From: Persicobacter sp. CCB-QB2
Lineage (GTDB): Bacteria; Bacteroidota; Bacteroidia; Cytophagales; Cyclobacteriaceae
Assembly: GCF_001274635.1 (NCBI RefSeq)
Contig: NZ_LBGV01000001.1
Coordinates: 2,790,001 to 2,854,000, forward strand
Length of the DNA: 64,000 nucleotides
Reading direction: 5' to 3'
Shown here: positions 14,649-23,887 of the stretch, in pieces
How the letters are laid out: every line of letters starts with the position of its first letter
How positions within the stretch are numbered: the first letter of the stretch is position 1
Notes under the pieces: generated by a model
What the model was told of the DNA's origin: nothing
Database searches by the model: none
What the model saw: only the letters and a program-made list of their open reading frames with translations
Position numbers and translations under genes: made by a program

Positions 14649-17618
14649 TTACCGTCTGCAAATCTTTCGATAATCACAGAATCGGCATTTTTCTTCTTTA
14701 TCGGTTTGGTCAAACACCTGTTCTTCCGAGAAAATCTCCTCCAGCAATTGCTGCAGCCCTTCCATTATTTCAGGAAATAATCTCCTTGCATTTTCCAGTC
14801 GGTTTTTCCCTTCCTTAAGGAAATACTCGAATTGCTGGCCGTACATTTCCCTAATGGCGTAAACAGCCGGTACTATACTATTTTTCTCCTCCGGATCAGG
14901 AAAGTTATGATCATATAACAAACTATAAATCAAGGTCTGCAAAGCCACTTTAGAGCGATCCTTCTCTTCCCGATCAAACAAGCTCCCGACTGATTTGAAA
15001 GTGGTGGAATCACCTCCGGTTTTATAATCCAGTATCCGCAACTGCCCATCCTTCAAATCTACTCGATCAATACTCCCGGAGAGTCGTACCGTAGCGCGCT
15101 GCCCATTCAGATTCAGGGGAATTTTCAAAAACTCATTTCTTCCGATCTCCAGCCCTACAAGGGTAAAGGGAGCATATTCCATATCCCTTTTTAGAATCTG
15201 CCGGCCCATGTTCAGCAACATTTTTTTCACAATTACATTATTGCCGGCCAGGGCCATTTCCTCAGCATCCTGCAACTGATAATGCTTTCGGATCTCCCGT
15301 TCAATTTGTTTTTCCAGTTGTGGTAAAATCAGTTCCTTAATTTGCTGAGGCATGACCATTCCGCCGTCCCTGCTCAAATAAGGCTTATATAGATTTTCCA
15401 GTGTATTGTGCAAAATCGTACCGGCTACGGCCACATCAAGTTCCTCTTGTAACTCCTGCTCTTCCTTCAGGCCGGCAATATAACGGAAGTAAAACTTCAG
15501 GCGGCAATCCAGAAAGGTGGTGAGCGCAGTAGGAGACAAAGGCACTCCATTTTGCCCTAAATAACGGGACAATTGCTTCTGCACCTCCGGACTTCTTTTG
15601 ATTTCAATGGCATTCGCTCCCACTGCCTTTGGAGTGGTCGCCAAAACGCTTTCTTTTAATGGAAAGGGCGACTCAAACTTTAGCTGATACAGGTAGCGAC
15701 TTTCTTCCCCTTTATAATTCCCATCTGTTTCGGTATTATGCACCAGATAAACTTTTTTCGCCCGCTGAATCAAACGATAAAATAAATAGGCATACATCGC
15801 ATCATGCTGTTCAAAAGTAGGCAGCCTGAAAGCTTTTCTGAGACTATAAGGAATAAAAGAGTTCTTGGAGGCTGCTTGCGGAAAAGCGCCCTCATTCATA
15901 GAAAGAATAATGACCTGATCAAAATCCAGATTACGGGTTTCCAACACCCCCATAATTTGTAAGCCCAGCAAAGGCTCCCCGCTAAAAGGCACCCGAACGC
16001 CCTGTATCACCTGCCGAAGCAAGCGGATAAAGGTTTCCATCGGCAAGGCCATTTGATGCGTATTCAGCAGCTCCTGCAGCTTTTTAAGCTCTTTATACAG
16101 CTTCAATACAAATTCCTGCTCCGGGGCCGCTTCCTCAAACTCTTCCGTAAGCACTGTTTTGTTCACATACAGCAAGAGTTCAGTTAAGTAATGACTAAAA
16201 TGCGCCACATCCGGTGCTTTATAAAAAATCACGTTCAGAAAGGGCACCTCCAAAGATTGGATATAGACACCCTTGACCATGGACTGATTTCGACGAATAA
16301 TTTGCCGGCGAGCCTCCTGCACTTTCTCCAGCTCCTCCGCTTGCAAAGACTGCATCAGATAAGGATGCGCCATTAATTCCAAAACCACCTTATAAGGATA
16401 TTCCGGCCCCTCTACTGCACTTTGCTGCAACTGGCAAGCCAGTTCAAAGAAAGAGTACAGGGCGGTATTCTTGAGCGGATACCCCATGGTCACGTTCAGG
16501 CTTTTGAACTCCTCTGGCACAGCATGCAAAAGGGAAAAAAGCATATGCTCTTGTGGAAGAATGACCGCCGTCTTTTCCTCCTCGAACTTTTCCCCTTTGG
16601 CCAGTACGGCATTCCGGATTTCCTGTAACAGCTCCCCGGCCACCTTCGTCTGCCCTACTTCCAGTGGAACCCCAATAACCTCTATGGGATCCTGCTCGTC
16701 TTTTTTCGATTGTATAAAATGATCTGCTGCCAGCTTTTGTTCTTCCTCCGCCACGCCATAGCGAAACGGATCCGGCAAGGTGGCTCCCAGGATAGGATCC
16801 TGCTTGTATTCTCTCAAAAAACGTCCGGCTTCCTGCTGAAAATCATCGTAGAAATAGCGATCCAAATCCCAATAAATGCGGGCCTGGTGTTTTTCTACAA
16901 AAAAGGAAATAATCTGCTGCTCAGTTTTGGTCAGGGCATTAAAACCGGCAAAAACAATATTTCCGTAATGATGCTCATAATTCCCACTTGTTAATTTTTC
17001 CAGCAAATGGCGGTGCACCATACCGGAATAACCCCAGCCCTTTGCTTTCAGCCGATCCTGAAACTTTCGGTGAATCTGGGGCAACTTCTCCCACAGCTCC
17101 TGAAAGCCCTGGGCATATTTTAAATTCTTATCCTTAAAGCTGGTCCAGAATTTTTCTACCAGTGCCTGCTCCTCTTCAGTCAGAAAGTCAAACTGCTGGT
17201 CAATGGCTTTCAGGTCTGCCACATTGGTCAACAGGTGCTCACTTTCCACCATATACTTATCCAGATCCTCAAAATCCTTAAGCAACATCTGCCCCCAGAA
17301 GTAAAACTGATCAAAGGACTCCCGGCTTTGTTCCGAAAGCTCCTGCTGCCCGTACATCACCTCCTGAAAGACATGATACAATTCGAAATTAAGCGCCAGA
17401 GGGTCCTGCGTTTTCAAATCAGAAAGGCGCTGGATAAAATCATCAATACTGATCACATTAGGTGACCAAATGGCTTTATTAATCTTCTGCGAAATGGCCT
17501 TGCGCAGAAAAAGACCGGCACGGCGGTTAGGAAATATAATGGTCAGCTTTTCCGGCTGGGGAAAGTCCCGCAGAATCATATCCGCCAGCTCAGACAAAAA
17601 GGTTGAGGAATTAGCCAT
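14649..17618 (-). CDS. AddB/RexB-like PD-(D/E)XK helicase-exonuclease subunit
   Basis: 989 residues from ATG 17618; the longer frame to 17654 would start inside the gldH terminator hairpin. The N-terminal part carries TIIFPNRRAGLFLRK, the inactivated helicase motif of AddB. The C-terminus has the RecB-type nuclease core, GSIDRVDLKDGQLRILDYKT, with the catalytic D...DYK residues. A 4Fe-4S signature fits: a cysteine in FLDCRLKFYF before the nuclease and KCRFCDYRKIC at the end. AddAB processes double-strand breaks for recombination. The AddA partner is not in the window. Domain calls are firm; the exact subunit name is inference. Confidence 0.85.
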   Translation of the reverse strand: MANSSTFLSELADMILRDFPQPEKLTIIFPNRRAGLFLRKAISQKINKAIWSPNVISIDDFIQRLSDLKTQDPLALNFELYHVFQEVMYGQQELSEQSRESFDQFYFWGQMLLKDFEDLDKYMVESEHLLTNVADLKAIDQQFDFLTEEEQALVEKFWTSFKDKNLKYAQGFQELWEKLPQIHRKFQDRLKAKGWGYSGMVHRHLLEKLTSGNYEHHYGNIVFAGFNALTKTEQQIISFFVEKHQARIYWDLDRYFYDDFQQEAGRFLREYKQDPILGATLPDPFRYGVAEEEQKLAADHFIQSKKDEQDPIEVIGVPLEVGQTKVAGELLQEIRNAVLAKGEKFEEEKTAVILPQEHMLFSLLHAVPEEFKSLNVTMGYPLKNTALYSFFELACQLQQSAVEGPEYPYKVVLELMAHPYLMQSLQAEELEKVQEARRQIIRRNQSMVKGVYIQSLEVPFLNVIFYKAPDVAHFSHYLTELLLYVNKTVLTEEFEEAAPEQEFVLKLYKELKKLQELLNTHQMALPMETFIRLLRQVIQGVRVPFSGEPLLGLQIMGVLETRNLDFDQVIILSMNEGAFPQAASKNSFIPYSLRKAFRLPTFEQHDAMYAYLFYRLIQRAKKVYLVHNTETDGNYKGEESRYLYQLKFESPFPLKESVLATTPKAVGANAIEIKRSPEVQKQLSRYLGQNGVPLSPTALTTFLDCRLKFYFRYIAGLKEEQELQEELDVAVAGTILHNTLENLYKPYLSRDGGMVMPQQIKELILPQLEKQIEREIRKHYQLQDAEEMALAGNNVIVKKMLLNMGRQILKRDMEYAPFTLVGLEIGRNEFLKIPLNLNGQRATVRLSGSIDRVDLKDGQLRILDYKTGGDSTTFKSVGSLFDREEKDRSKVALQTLIYSLLYDHNFPDPEEKNSIVPAVYAIREMYGQQFEYFLKEGKNRLENARRLFPEIMEGLQQLLEEIFSEEQVFDQTDKEEKCRFCDYRKICRR

Positions 17619-17628
17619 AGATCTAAAA

Positions 17629-17662
17629 GGAAAAACCACCCTGCCGGACGGCAAAGTGGTTT
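17629..17662 (-). terminator. terminator between gldH and the addB-like gene
   Basis: On the minus strand AAACCACTTTGCCG pairs with GGCAGGGTGGTTTTT followed by T-rich sequence. It lies between the gldH stop and the addB-like ATG at 17618 and so supports that start. Confidence 0.75.
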
Positions 17663-17670
17663 GAATGCGA

Positions 17671-18150
17671 TTAATTACTTTTACTTACCCGAATACCTAC
17701 CGCTACGATTTCGGGAAGACTCGTTTCTTCATTCCGAACAAATTGCTGCAGCTTCAATCGGTAACCCCCTCGCTGGGGAAATTTGAAATGCTCCTTAAGC
17801 ATAAACTCATGGTCGAAGATATCTCCCAAACCTGTTCCCAAAGGGCGGCCGGTCACCGGATCGAATAAATCTTTCTTCAGCAACTGCGAATCAAGCACCT
17901 GACCGGTACTGTCTTCCAGCGTATAGGTCAGGTAAATATTATGCTTCGGATACTGCAATGTATTCCTGATCAGACAAGCCACATTGTATTCCTGCCCGGG
18001 ATCAGGGATGGAAAAATCGAATTTGGGAGCATCTTCATCCTCCCATTTTTGACCTTCAAATTTGTGCATGGCCTCGTAAACCTGCCCGCTGTCACAGGCA
18101 AAAAATGCCAAAGCCATACACGCTAAAAGGCAAAACTTCAATCGTTTCAT
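17671..18150 (-). CDS. gldH: gliding motility lipoprotein GldH
   Basis: 159 residues. Signal peptide with lipobox AFFAC, lipid cysteine C19, then DSGQVYEAMHKFEGQKW, the N-terminal pattern of GldH. Inner signatures also fit: NVACLIRNTLQYPKHNIYL, TGLGDIFDHEF and the ending PEIVAVGIRVSKS. GldH is an envelope lipoprotein needed for gliding in Flavobacterium johnsoniae; its biochemical role is unclear. It starts right after the PSP1-domain gene on the same strand (stop and start abut), an order I recall in other Bacteroidota. Confidence 0.88.
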   Translation of the reverse strand: MKRLKFCLLACMALAFFACDSGQVYEAMHKFEGQKWEDEDAPKFDFSIPDPGQEYNVACLIRNTLQYPKHNIYLTYTLEDSTGQVLDSQLLKKDLFDPVTGRPLGTGLGDIFDHEFMLKEHFKFPQRGGYRLKLQQFVRNEETSLPEIVAVGIRVSKSN

Positions 18151-19653
18151 TTATTCCTTATTGTTGGGTTTTTGATTTCTGGGACCGGAAGGCTTACGTC
18201 TGCGGAAATTCCGACGACGGCCCTGCTGTCCTCCTTCTTTCTTTTCTCCGGACTGTTCTGCCTTTCCTTCCGGCTTGCGCTGATCCCTTCCTTCGGGATT
18301 ATGCTTCTGCCGCGGTGGAATGGCCGGATTTCCCTCCTTCGCCTTTGGCGCATCTCCGTTTGTTTTCTGCGGAGCAGTATTGCCTTTGGTCTGTGGGTTA
18401 TTATCCCTTGCCGGACGACGAGAACGGTTTCTACGGTTACGGTTAGATCTGTTCTCTCCTCCCTCCTGCTTTGGCTCTCTTTGCTCTCGGCTTTCCTTTT
18501 GCGATGGATTCTGCTCCGAAGTTCTCGCCTCACCGGATGTCCCCGGCTTCTTACGACGCTTCTTCTTGCGACGCTTGTTATCCGAAGAGTATTTTTTATC
18601 CAGCTGGTCCAGATCACTGGCAAATGCCGCCTGTGCATCCGCTACCTGCTGCTCATCGGATTCCAAAGTGGCCGGATGCTGTCCGCGCTTATTCATGCGG
18701 ATGATCTCCATCACCCGATCAATCGGAATAGAATACCAGCTGTTCTCACTTTCATAACCAAACCACATGATTCGGCGGAAAATGTCCGTTTTTTGCAATC
18801 GGGCTTCGCCTTTTTCCGTCACCAATGGGACATTAATTTCCGGAATATCCTGAAGTGCTTCCAGGTAAGTTTCCAGCTCATAGTTCAGGCAACATTTCAA
18901 TCGCCCGCACTGTCCGGAAAGCTTGGATGGGTTCAAGGAAAGGTTCTGATAGCGTGCCGAAGAGGTGGAAACGCTCTTAAACTCGCTCAACCAGGTGGAG
19001 CAACAAAGCTCTCGACCACAGGAACCAACTCCACCCAGACGCCCAGCCTCCTGACGAAGACTGATCTGTCGCATCTCTACGCGGATTTTAAACTCAGAGG
19101 CCAAAATCTTGATCAGCTCCCGGAAATCCACCCGCTCATCTGCGGAATAATAGAAAGTCGCCTTGGTATTATCTGCCTGAAATTCCACATCGGTCAGCTT
19201 CATGGACAAATTCAGGTCATGAATAATCTCCCGCGTGCGGTAAAGGGTCGGCATTTCCCTTTTCTTTACTTCGTGGTATTTGTTAAAGTCTTTATCACTG
19301 GCCAGGCGGTATATCGGGCGAATTTCGCCATTGTCCTCTACCTTTTTTTTGCGCATTTGCAGGCGCACCAACTCGCCCATCATGGATACATAACCCATAT
19401 GGTGACCATTAGGCACATCTACAATTACAGCCTCTCCGGTAGCCAGTGGTAAGCTTTGGTCATTTCTGAAAAAGTCTTTGCGTCCGTTTTTAAACCGGAC
19501 TTCGATTACGTCATATTCCTTGTCTACCGGCAGCTCCATATTGGCCAGCCAGTCGAAGGAATTCATTTTATTGCAACCGCCGGAACTACAAGACCCCTGA
19601 CTGCCGCAACCGGCAACCTCTTGTCCTGTTCCACAGGTGGTACATCCTTCCAT
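18151..19653 (-). CDS. PSP1-domain protein (RicT/YaaT-like)
   Basis: 500 residues from ATG 19653 (MEGCTTCGTGQEVAGCGSQG); a start at 19689 adds 12 residues unlike the family. The N-terminus is cysteine-rich, then the PSP1 core with GSCGRELCCSTWL and GQCGRLKCCLNYE, the conserved cysteine clusters. The last 130 residues are K/R/G/N/Q-rich and probably disordered, perhaps RNA-binding. The Bacillus homologue RicT (YaaT) belongs to an Fe-S complex that affects RNA processing. It precedes gldH directly. The function here is inferred from family only. Confidence 0.85.
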   Translation of the reverse strand: MEGCTTCGTGQEVAGCGSQGSCSSGGCNKMNSFDWLANMELPVDKEYDVIEVRFKNGRKDFFRNDQSLPLATGEAVIVDVPNGHHMGYVSMMGELVRLQMRKKKVEDNGEIRPIYRLASDKDFNKYHEVKKREMPTLYRTREIIHDLNLSMKLTDVEFQADNTKATFYYSADERVDFRELIKILASEFKIRVEMRQISLRQEAGRLGGVGSCGRELCCSTWLSEFKSVSTSSARYQNLSLNPSKLSGQCGRLKCCLNYELETYLEALQDIPEINVPLVTEKGEARLQKTDIFRRIMWFGYESENSWYSIPIDRVMEIIRMNKRGQHPATLESDEQQVADAQAAFASDLDQLDKKYSSDNKRRKKKRRKKPGTSGEARTSEQNPSQKESREQREPKQEGGENRSNRNRRNRSRRPARDNNPQTKGNTAPQKTNGDAPKAKEGNPAIPPRQKHNPEGRDQRKPEGKAEQSGEKKEGGQQGRRRNFRRRKPSGPRNQKPNNKE

Positions 19654-19878
19654 GTTATCTATATATATCATCGGAGGTGCCACCCGCAATCATCACACTC
19701 CTGTTGAAAAGACATGAAAATAAAAAAATTATTTTGTAGGGTGGGTCTGTTTAGTTCAATGTAAGGATAAAAGTAAGAAATATCTGCAATTAAATGAAAA
19801 CAGTTCCTCTTTGGCATCAAAAAAGAAGGTTCGAATGGTTAAATCCGGGCCAAATTTATACAACAGTGCTTCCCTCCC

Positions 19879-20099
19879 TAACCCCAATTATTCACCGCCA
19901 GATTCAGTAACTTCACTTAACTAACTCACCGTCAATTCATTACATTTTTGCCTACTGATTTTTTATAGCCCCAATTAGGGCAAGCTTGCTTTCTCCTCAT
20001 TCATCTGCTTGGTTGGAAAAAACTCGAAATAAGAGACTATTCCTTCATTTTTCCCGCCTTGCAGCTAAAGGAGGATTGAAGTATGAATAATCCGGGCTA
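19879..20099 (-). repeat. 220-bp TIR repeat, copy 3
   Basis: 221 bp in inverse orientation, from TAACCCCAATTATTCACCGC to GAATAATCCGGGCTA; core AAAAAACTCGAAATAAGAGA is conserved. It lies between the PSP1 gene start and the purD terminator. Confidence 0.9.
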
Positions 20100-20112
20100 A
20101 TGCCAACCCCCA

Positions 20113-20150
20113 CAAAAAAAGGCCATTACCCTCCGGCAATGACCTCTTTG
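20113..20150 (-). terminator. terminator of purD
   Basis: On the minus strand AGGTCATTGCC pairs with GGTAATGGCCT, followed by TTTTTTT; it starts some 20 bases after the purD stop. Confidence 0.8.
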
Positions 20151-20171
20151 TATCTTGAAAGACGAAATGTC

Positions 20172-21458
20172 TTATTTTTCCAATTTCAATAAGTCCTGAC
20201 CAATGTCACCGCGGAAGTTTTTATTGTTCCAGTCGATCTTGTTCACACCGGCGTAGGCATTCTCCAAAGCAGTAGTTAAATCAGCTCCTTTTCCGGTAAT
20301 ATTCAACACACGACCGCCATTGGTGACCACCTGCTCTCCTTCTAACTTGGTTCCGGCATGGAATACAGTGGCGGTATCTACAGCCTCAATACCGGAGATA
20401 GCATCTCCTTTTCCATAAGCTTCCGGATAACCACCGGCTACCATTACTACAGTGGTTGCCGTCTCTTCATAAACTTCATAGCTGGTATTGCCCAAATTAC
20501 CATTGGCTGCAGCCTCCAACAAGTCTAAGAAATCCGACTTGATACGAGGAATTACTACCTGCGTCTCCGGATCACCCATACGAACATTATATTCGATCAC
20601 TTTCGGATCTCCGTTATCATTCATCAAACCAATGAAGATAAAACCGTTATAATCGATCCCTCTGTCTTTCAAGCCCTCAATGGTTGGCTTTACAACACGA
20701 TCTTCCACTCGCTGCATGAATTCAGCACCTGCAAAAGAAACCGGCGATACCGCACCCATTCCACCAGTATTCAAACCGGTATCCTGTTCGCCAATACGCT
20801 TGTAATCTTTAGCCTCCGGCAAAATCACATAGTCTTTACCGTCTGTCAGTACAAAAACAGAAAGCTCAATACCGGTCAAAAACTCCTCTACTACTACCGA
20901 AGCAGAAGCCGCACCGAATTTCGCTTCTAACAACATTTCTTTGAAAGATGCCTTAGCGTCTTCATGAGACTCACAGATCAACACCCCTTTTCCTGCCGCC
21001 AATCCGTCTGCCTTCAATACGATAGGCGTGGACATGGTGTCCAGATAAGCCAAACCGGCATCGATGGTCTCCGCTGTAAAGGTTTTATAGGCTGCGGTAG
21101 GAATGCCATACTCCTCCATGAAGGCTTTGGAGAAATCTTTACTCCCTTCCAAAGTAGCTCCATCCTGCTTAGGACCTACAATCTTCAATCCGGCATATTT
21201 CGCATCCGCTTCAAAGAAATCACGAACCCCTTCTACCAAAGGTACCTCAGGCCCTACTACTAGCAAGTCCACTTTATTCTCCAAAATAAAAGCGCCCAAA
21301 GCTTCGAAATCGGTTACCCCGATGTTCACATTTTCTGCGATAGCTGCAGTACCGGCGTTGCCGGGAGCTACAAAAAGCTTTTCACATTTTGGACTTTGTT
21401 TAATCTTCCAAGTGAAGGCATGTTCTCTACCTCCGGATCCAAGGACAAGGATATTCAT
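20172..21458 (-). CDS. purD: phosphoribosylamine-glycine ligase (GAR synthetase)
   Basis: 428 residues, the usual PurD length. It joins phosphoribosylamine and glycine using ATP in purine synthesis. The N-terminus MNILVLGSGGREHAFTWKI, the central ATP-grasp fold (PIVLKADGLAAGKGVLI, SVVVEEFLTGIELSVFVLTD) and the NVRMGDPETQVVIPRI signature are all visible. It is monocistronic with its own promoter and terminator. Confidence 0.97.
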   Translation of the reverse strand: MNILVLGSGGREHAFTWKIKQSPKCEKLFVAPGNAGTAAIAENVNIGVTDFEALGAFILENKVDLLVVGPEVPLVEGVRDFFEADAKYAGLKIVGPKQDGATLEGSKDFSKAFMEEYGIPTAAYKTFTAETIDAGLAYLDTMSTPIVLKADGLAAGKGVLICESHEDAKASFKEMLLEAKFGAASASVVVEEFLTGIELSVFVLTDGKDYVILPEAKDYKRIGEQDTGLNTGGMGAVSPVSFAGAEFMQRVEDRVVKPTIEGLKDRGIDYNGFIFIGLMNDNGDPKVIEYNVRMGDPETQVVIPRIKSDFLDLLEAAANGNLGNTSYEVYEETATTVVMVAGGYPEAYGKGDAISGIEAVDTATVFHAGTKLEGEQVVTNGGRVLNITGKGADLTTALENAYAGVNKIDWNNKNFRGDIGQDLLKLEK

Positions 21459-21507
21459 AATTTCCGCGCTGTAAATAATTTGATAATGCTTTGGCCTTTA
21501 GCCACGG

Positions 21508-21515
21508 CAAAAATA
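21508..21515 (-). promoter_or_regulatory. -7 promoter box for purD
   Basis: TATTTTTG on the minus strand (TAnnTTTG), 49 bases before the purD ATG. Confidence 0.55.
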
Positions 21516-21647
21516 ATAATAGTTTAGCTGTAATTGGTGGGATTAGGATTTTTTTTCAAAAGGAAGCTGGAGCCCTAAATTCACCCTATTTAAAAGCATT
21601 GTGAAAGAAAACACCCTTCTTTTCTTTAAAAAATCACCCTAAAACGC

Positions 21648-21677
21648 AAAAAAGGACCCATCCATGAGCCCTTCCAC
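21648..21677 (-). terminator. probable terminator of the cyclophilin gene
   Basis: On the minus strand GGGCTCA pairs with TGGGTCC (two wobble pairs) around TGGA, followed by TTTTTT, immediately after the stop codon. Confidence 0.55.
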
Positions 21678-22583
21678 TTATTTTTTAGCCTTGGAGTAAT
21701 CCGCCTTTAAAACTTCCAAGGGCACATTTACGGTTCCTTCTTCGGTATACTGCAGCCCGAATGTTTTACTAAGTTTCTTTTTGGACATTTCCTCCACAGT
21801 GATTTTTATATATACCGGCTTGCGTGGTTTATCCCCTGCACCGGTTTCCACGGCGGCCAGTTGATCAATCACGTCCAGGCCTTCCACTATCTGCCCAAAA
21901 ACAGTATACTCATCATCCAAATGGTATACGCCGCCGATGGTCTCATAAGCTTTTACCCTCGCTTCCGGATAGCCGGCTTTGGTCAGCTTCACATCAAAAC
22001 GCTCCTCCATAACCGGAATCAGTTTAAAAATTTCATCATTATAGGCCTCCAGTCCATCTTGGTGATAAATGTCATTCAGCTTATAAAGCACGCTGTCATA
22101 GCCCGGCACCTCGGGCATATATTTGGTCAAATAATGATTCACGGCATTCATATTCGCGACCAGCTCGGTTTTACTCACCCTTTTTCCATCCACAATGTAA
22201 AACTGACAAGCACTGGAGGCTTTTTTAGGGTTGACATTATCTCCTTTTCGGGCTGCCGCAATTGCTCCTTTTTGGTGGAAAAGCTCCTGACGAAATTCAG
22301 CAGGGATGGTCTTATTCGCCTTTCCGGGCATTCCGACTTCTGCCAAATCTCCTCCCTGTACCATAAAGTCATTAATCACCCGGTGCCAGGTAGTAGAATC
22401 ATAAGCACCTGAGGCGGCCAGCTTCAGGAAATTGGCCTTGTGCCCCGGGGTCTGATCATATAAAATGGCTTTCATTTCCCCGAATGGAGTATGAAAGGTG
22501 ATCAGGCTGTCATTGTTTTTATTACAAGCCTGCAGACCGATGACCATCAAAAGAACGAATAAAAAAAGAAGGCGAAAACGCAT
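21678..22583 (-). CDS. cyclophilin-type peptidyl-prolyl isomerase lipoprotein
   Basis: 301 residues from ATG 22583 (MRFRLLFLFVLLMVIGLQAC); the upstream extension to 22670 is not signal-like. Lipid cysteine C20 predicts envelope anchoring. Cyclophilin motifs follow: TTWHRVINDFMVQGGD, AAARKGDN, SACQFYIV and YTVFGQIVEGLDVID. Between FYIV and the HLDDEYTVFG block lies an extra helical segment of roughly 80 residues, compatible with a chaperone-like insert. It probably isomerises prolyl bonds in exported proteins. Confidence 0.88.
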   Translation of the reverse strand: MRFRLLFLFVLLMVIGLQACNKNNDSLITFHTPFGEMKAILYDQTPGHKANFLKLAASGAYDSTTWHRVINDFMVQGGDLAEVGMPGKANKTIPAEFRQELFHQKGAIAAARKGDNVNPKKASSACQFYIVDGKRVSKTELVANMNAVNHYLTKYMPEVPGYDSVLYKLNDIYHQDGLEAYNDEIFKLIPVMEERFDVKLTKAGYPEARVKAYETIGGVYHLDDEYTVFGQIVEGLDVIDQLAAVETGAGDKPRKPVYIKITVEEMSKKKLSKTFGLQYTEEGTVNVPLEVLKADYSKAKK

Positions 22584-22669
22584 AGTATTACTCAATTGAG
22601 GAGTTGAAAATTTATCCACACAAAAAAATAAAAATTTGACGGAAATGAATAGTAATTTTTCTCCATCCA

Positions 22670-22703
22670 TAAAAAAAGCGACCGCTGACCGGTCGCTTTT
22701 TTG
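22670..22703 (-). terminator. terminator of the PCMD lipoprotein gene
   Basis: AAAAAAAGCGACCG, loop CTGA, CCGGTCGCTTTTTT; on the minus strand it starts about 20 bases after the stop at 22724. Confidence 0.85.
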
Positions 22704-22723
22704 AATATGTGAGCTAGCTCATC

Positions 22724-23875
22724 TTAATATAGTAATTCAAAATTCGCCACATCCAGTCGGCTGTCAATCACCCCGGCGAAGTCGTTACCATTGGCACTTG
22801 GAGAGAAAACCACCACAATTTCATTTGGCTCGGTTCCTTCCGGTGCATAGCCCGACTCGTTCAGACTGGCATATAAGCTGGTTTTCGGTTGCGCGTAATC
22901 AGGAAGTTCTTCATGATCTCCATAATAAATCGGAATCTGAATACGTTCCCAACCTGTATCCACATTATCCGAGGCAGGATTAAAACTACGGTCTGCAGTT
23001 CGGAACCAACCCGTTGCCACCCGCTGAATAGTCTGCCCGTCATTGAACCTCAACATCACATAAATATCCGCTGCATCTTCGTCATTTGCAGGTAAAGTTT
23101 TATCGCCATCAATCCCATAATACTTTTTACCCCCTCCCGGATAATAACGGTAATCAACCTCAAAACCTATCGGCTGATCTGTAAACGGCTTTCCGAATAC
23201 AGGCAATTGGTAAGGGTCCGGAATAAGGTTTGAACCATAGTTAAAATCACCGGAATACAGGCTACCTGCAGCGATAGGTGGTAATCCATCAACAGAAGAA
23301 ACATCGATGGTCGTCAGTGAAACCGCCGGCCCATCACTTTTAGTAAAGGGTATATTATTTTCATTTTTGAATGCCCGCTTACTTCCTTCATTTGGAGTGA
23401 TCCAAAAATTGTCTACATCTACAGAAGTTCCGATCTGCTGGTATCTGGTTACTATTACAGATCCATAAGATGCCGTGTACCAATCACTAAAGTCGGCATT
23501 AATCGGCTGTGTTTCATTAACTGACCTCAAACCAATGTTCACGCGCCAGCCCTGTGTACTGCCATCCTCAGCGGTAACCACATAAAGCACCTCTTCATTA
23601 AAGTCCTGTACCTCACCTGGCTGAGGTTGTACAGTGGAAAGACTGGAAGTTGTAATCACAGCAGGAGCTACTTCAGAAAGATCCGTCCCCAGTGGTAAAT
23701 ATAAATCAATCGTAAAATCAGTGGTATCAATAACCGATGAACCAATTTGCCCATCCACCTGAAAAGTTAATATTAACTTTTGATCCGTTACCCCAAAAAA
23801 GGTTTCATCAATGTTACAGGCAGTAAAAAGCACTGCAGCGGCTAAAGCCCAAAATATGTTTTTATAAAAATGCAT
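22724..23875 (-). CDS. PCMD domain-containing lipoprotein
   Basis: 383 residues. Lipobox LFTAC gives lipid cysteine C20. Residues about 30-120 form an Ig-like module ending in YVVTAEDGSTQGWRVNIG, the pattern of Bacteroidota DUF5018/DUF4971-type domains. The rest matches the PCMD (putative carbohydrate metabolism) domain: INADFSDWY at its start, PIGFEVDYRYYPGG, ADIYVMLRFND and a final GNDFAGVIDSRLDVANFELLY segment. Probably surface-exposed glycan-related binding. It is followed 12 bases upstream of its start by the beta-barrel gene on the same strand, so the two form a unit. Confidence 0.8.
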   Translation of the reverse strand: MHFYKNIFWALAAAVLFTACNIDETFFGVTDQKLILTFQVDGQIGSSVIDTTDFTIDLYLPLGTDLSEVAPAVITTSSLSTVQPQPGEVQDFNEEVLYVVTAEDGSTQGWRVNIGLRSVNETQPINADFSDWYTASYGSVIVTRYQQIGTSVDVDNFWITPNEGSKRAFKNENNIPFTKSDGPAVSLTTIDVSSVDGLPPIAAGSLYSGDFNYGSNLIPDPYQLPVFGKPFTDQPIGFEVDYRYYPGGGKKYYGIDGDKTLPANDEDAADIYVMLRFNDGQTIQRVATGWFRTADRSFNPASDNVDTGWERIQIPIYYGDHEELPDYAQPKTSLYASLNESGYAPEGTEPNEIVVVFSPSANGNDFAGVIDSRLDVANFELLY

Positions 23876-23887
23876 ATACTCTCCTCC

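Noticed and set aside
18172..19452. 426-codon plus-strand frame over the PSP1-domain gene
   Set aside because: Shadow frame of the real gene with K/R-rich tail codons; low complexity and no recognisable domain.
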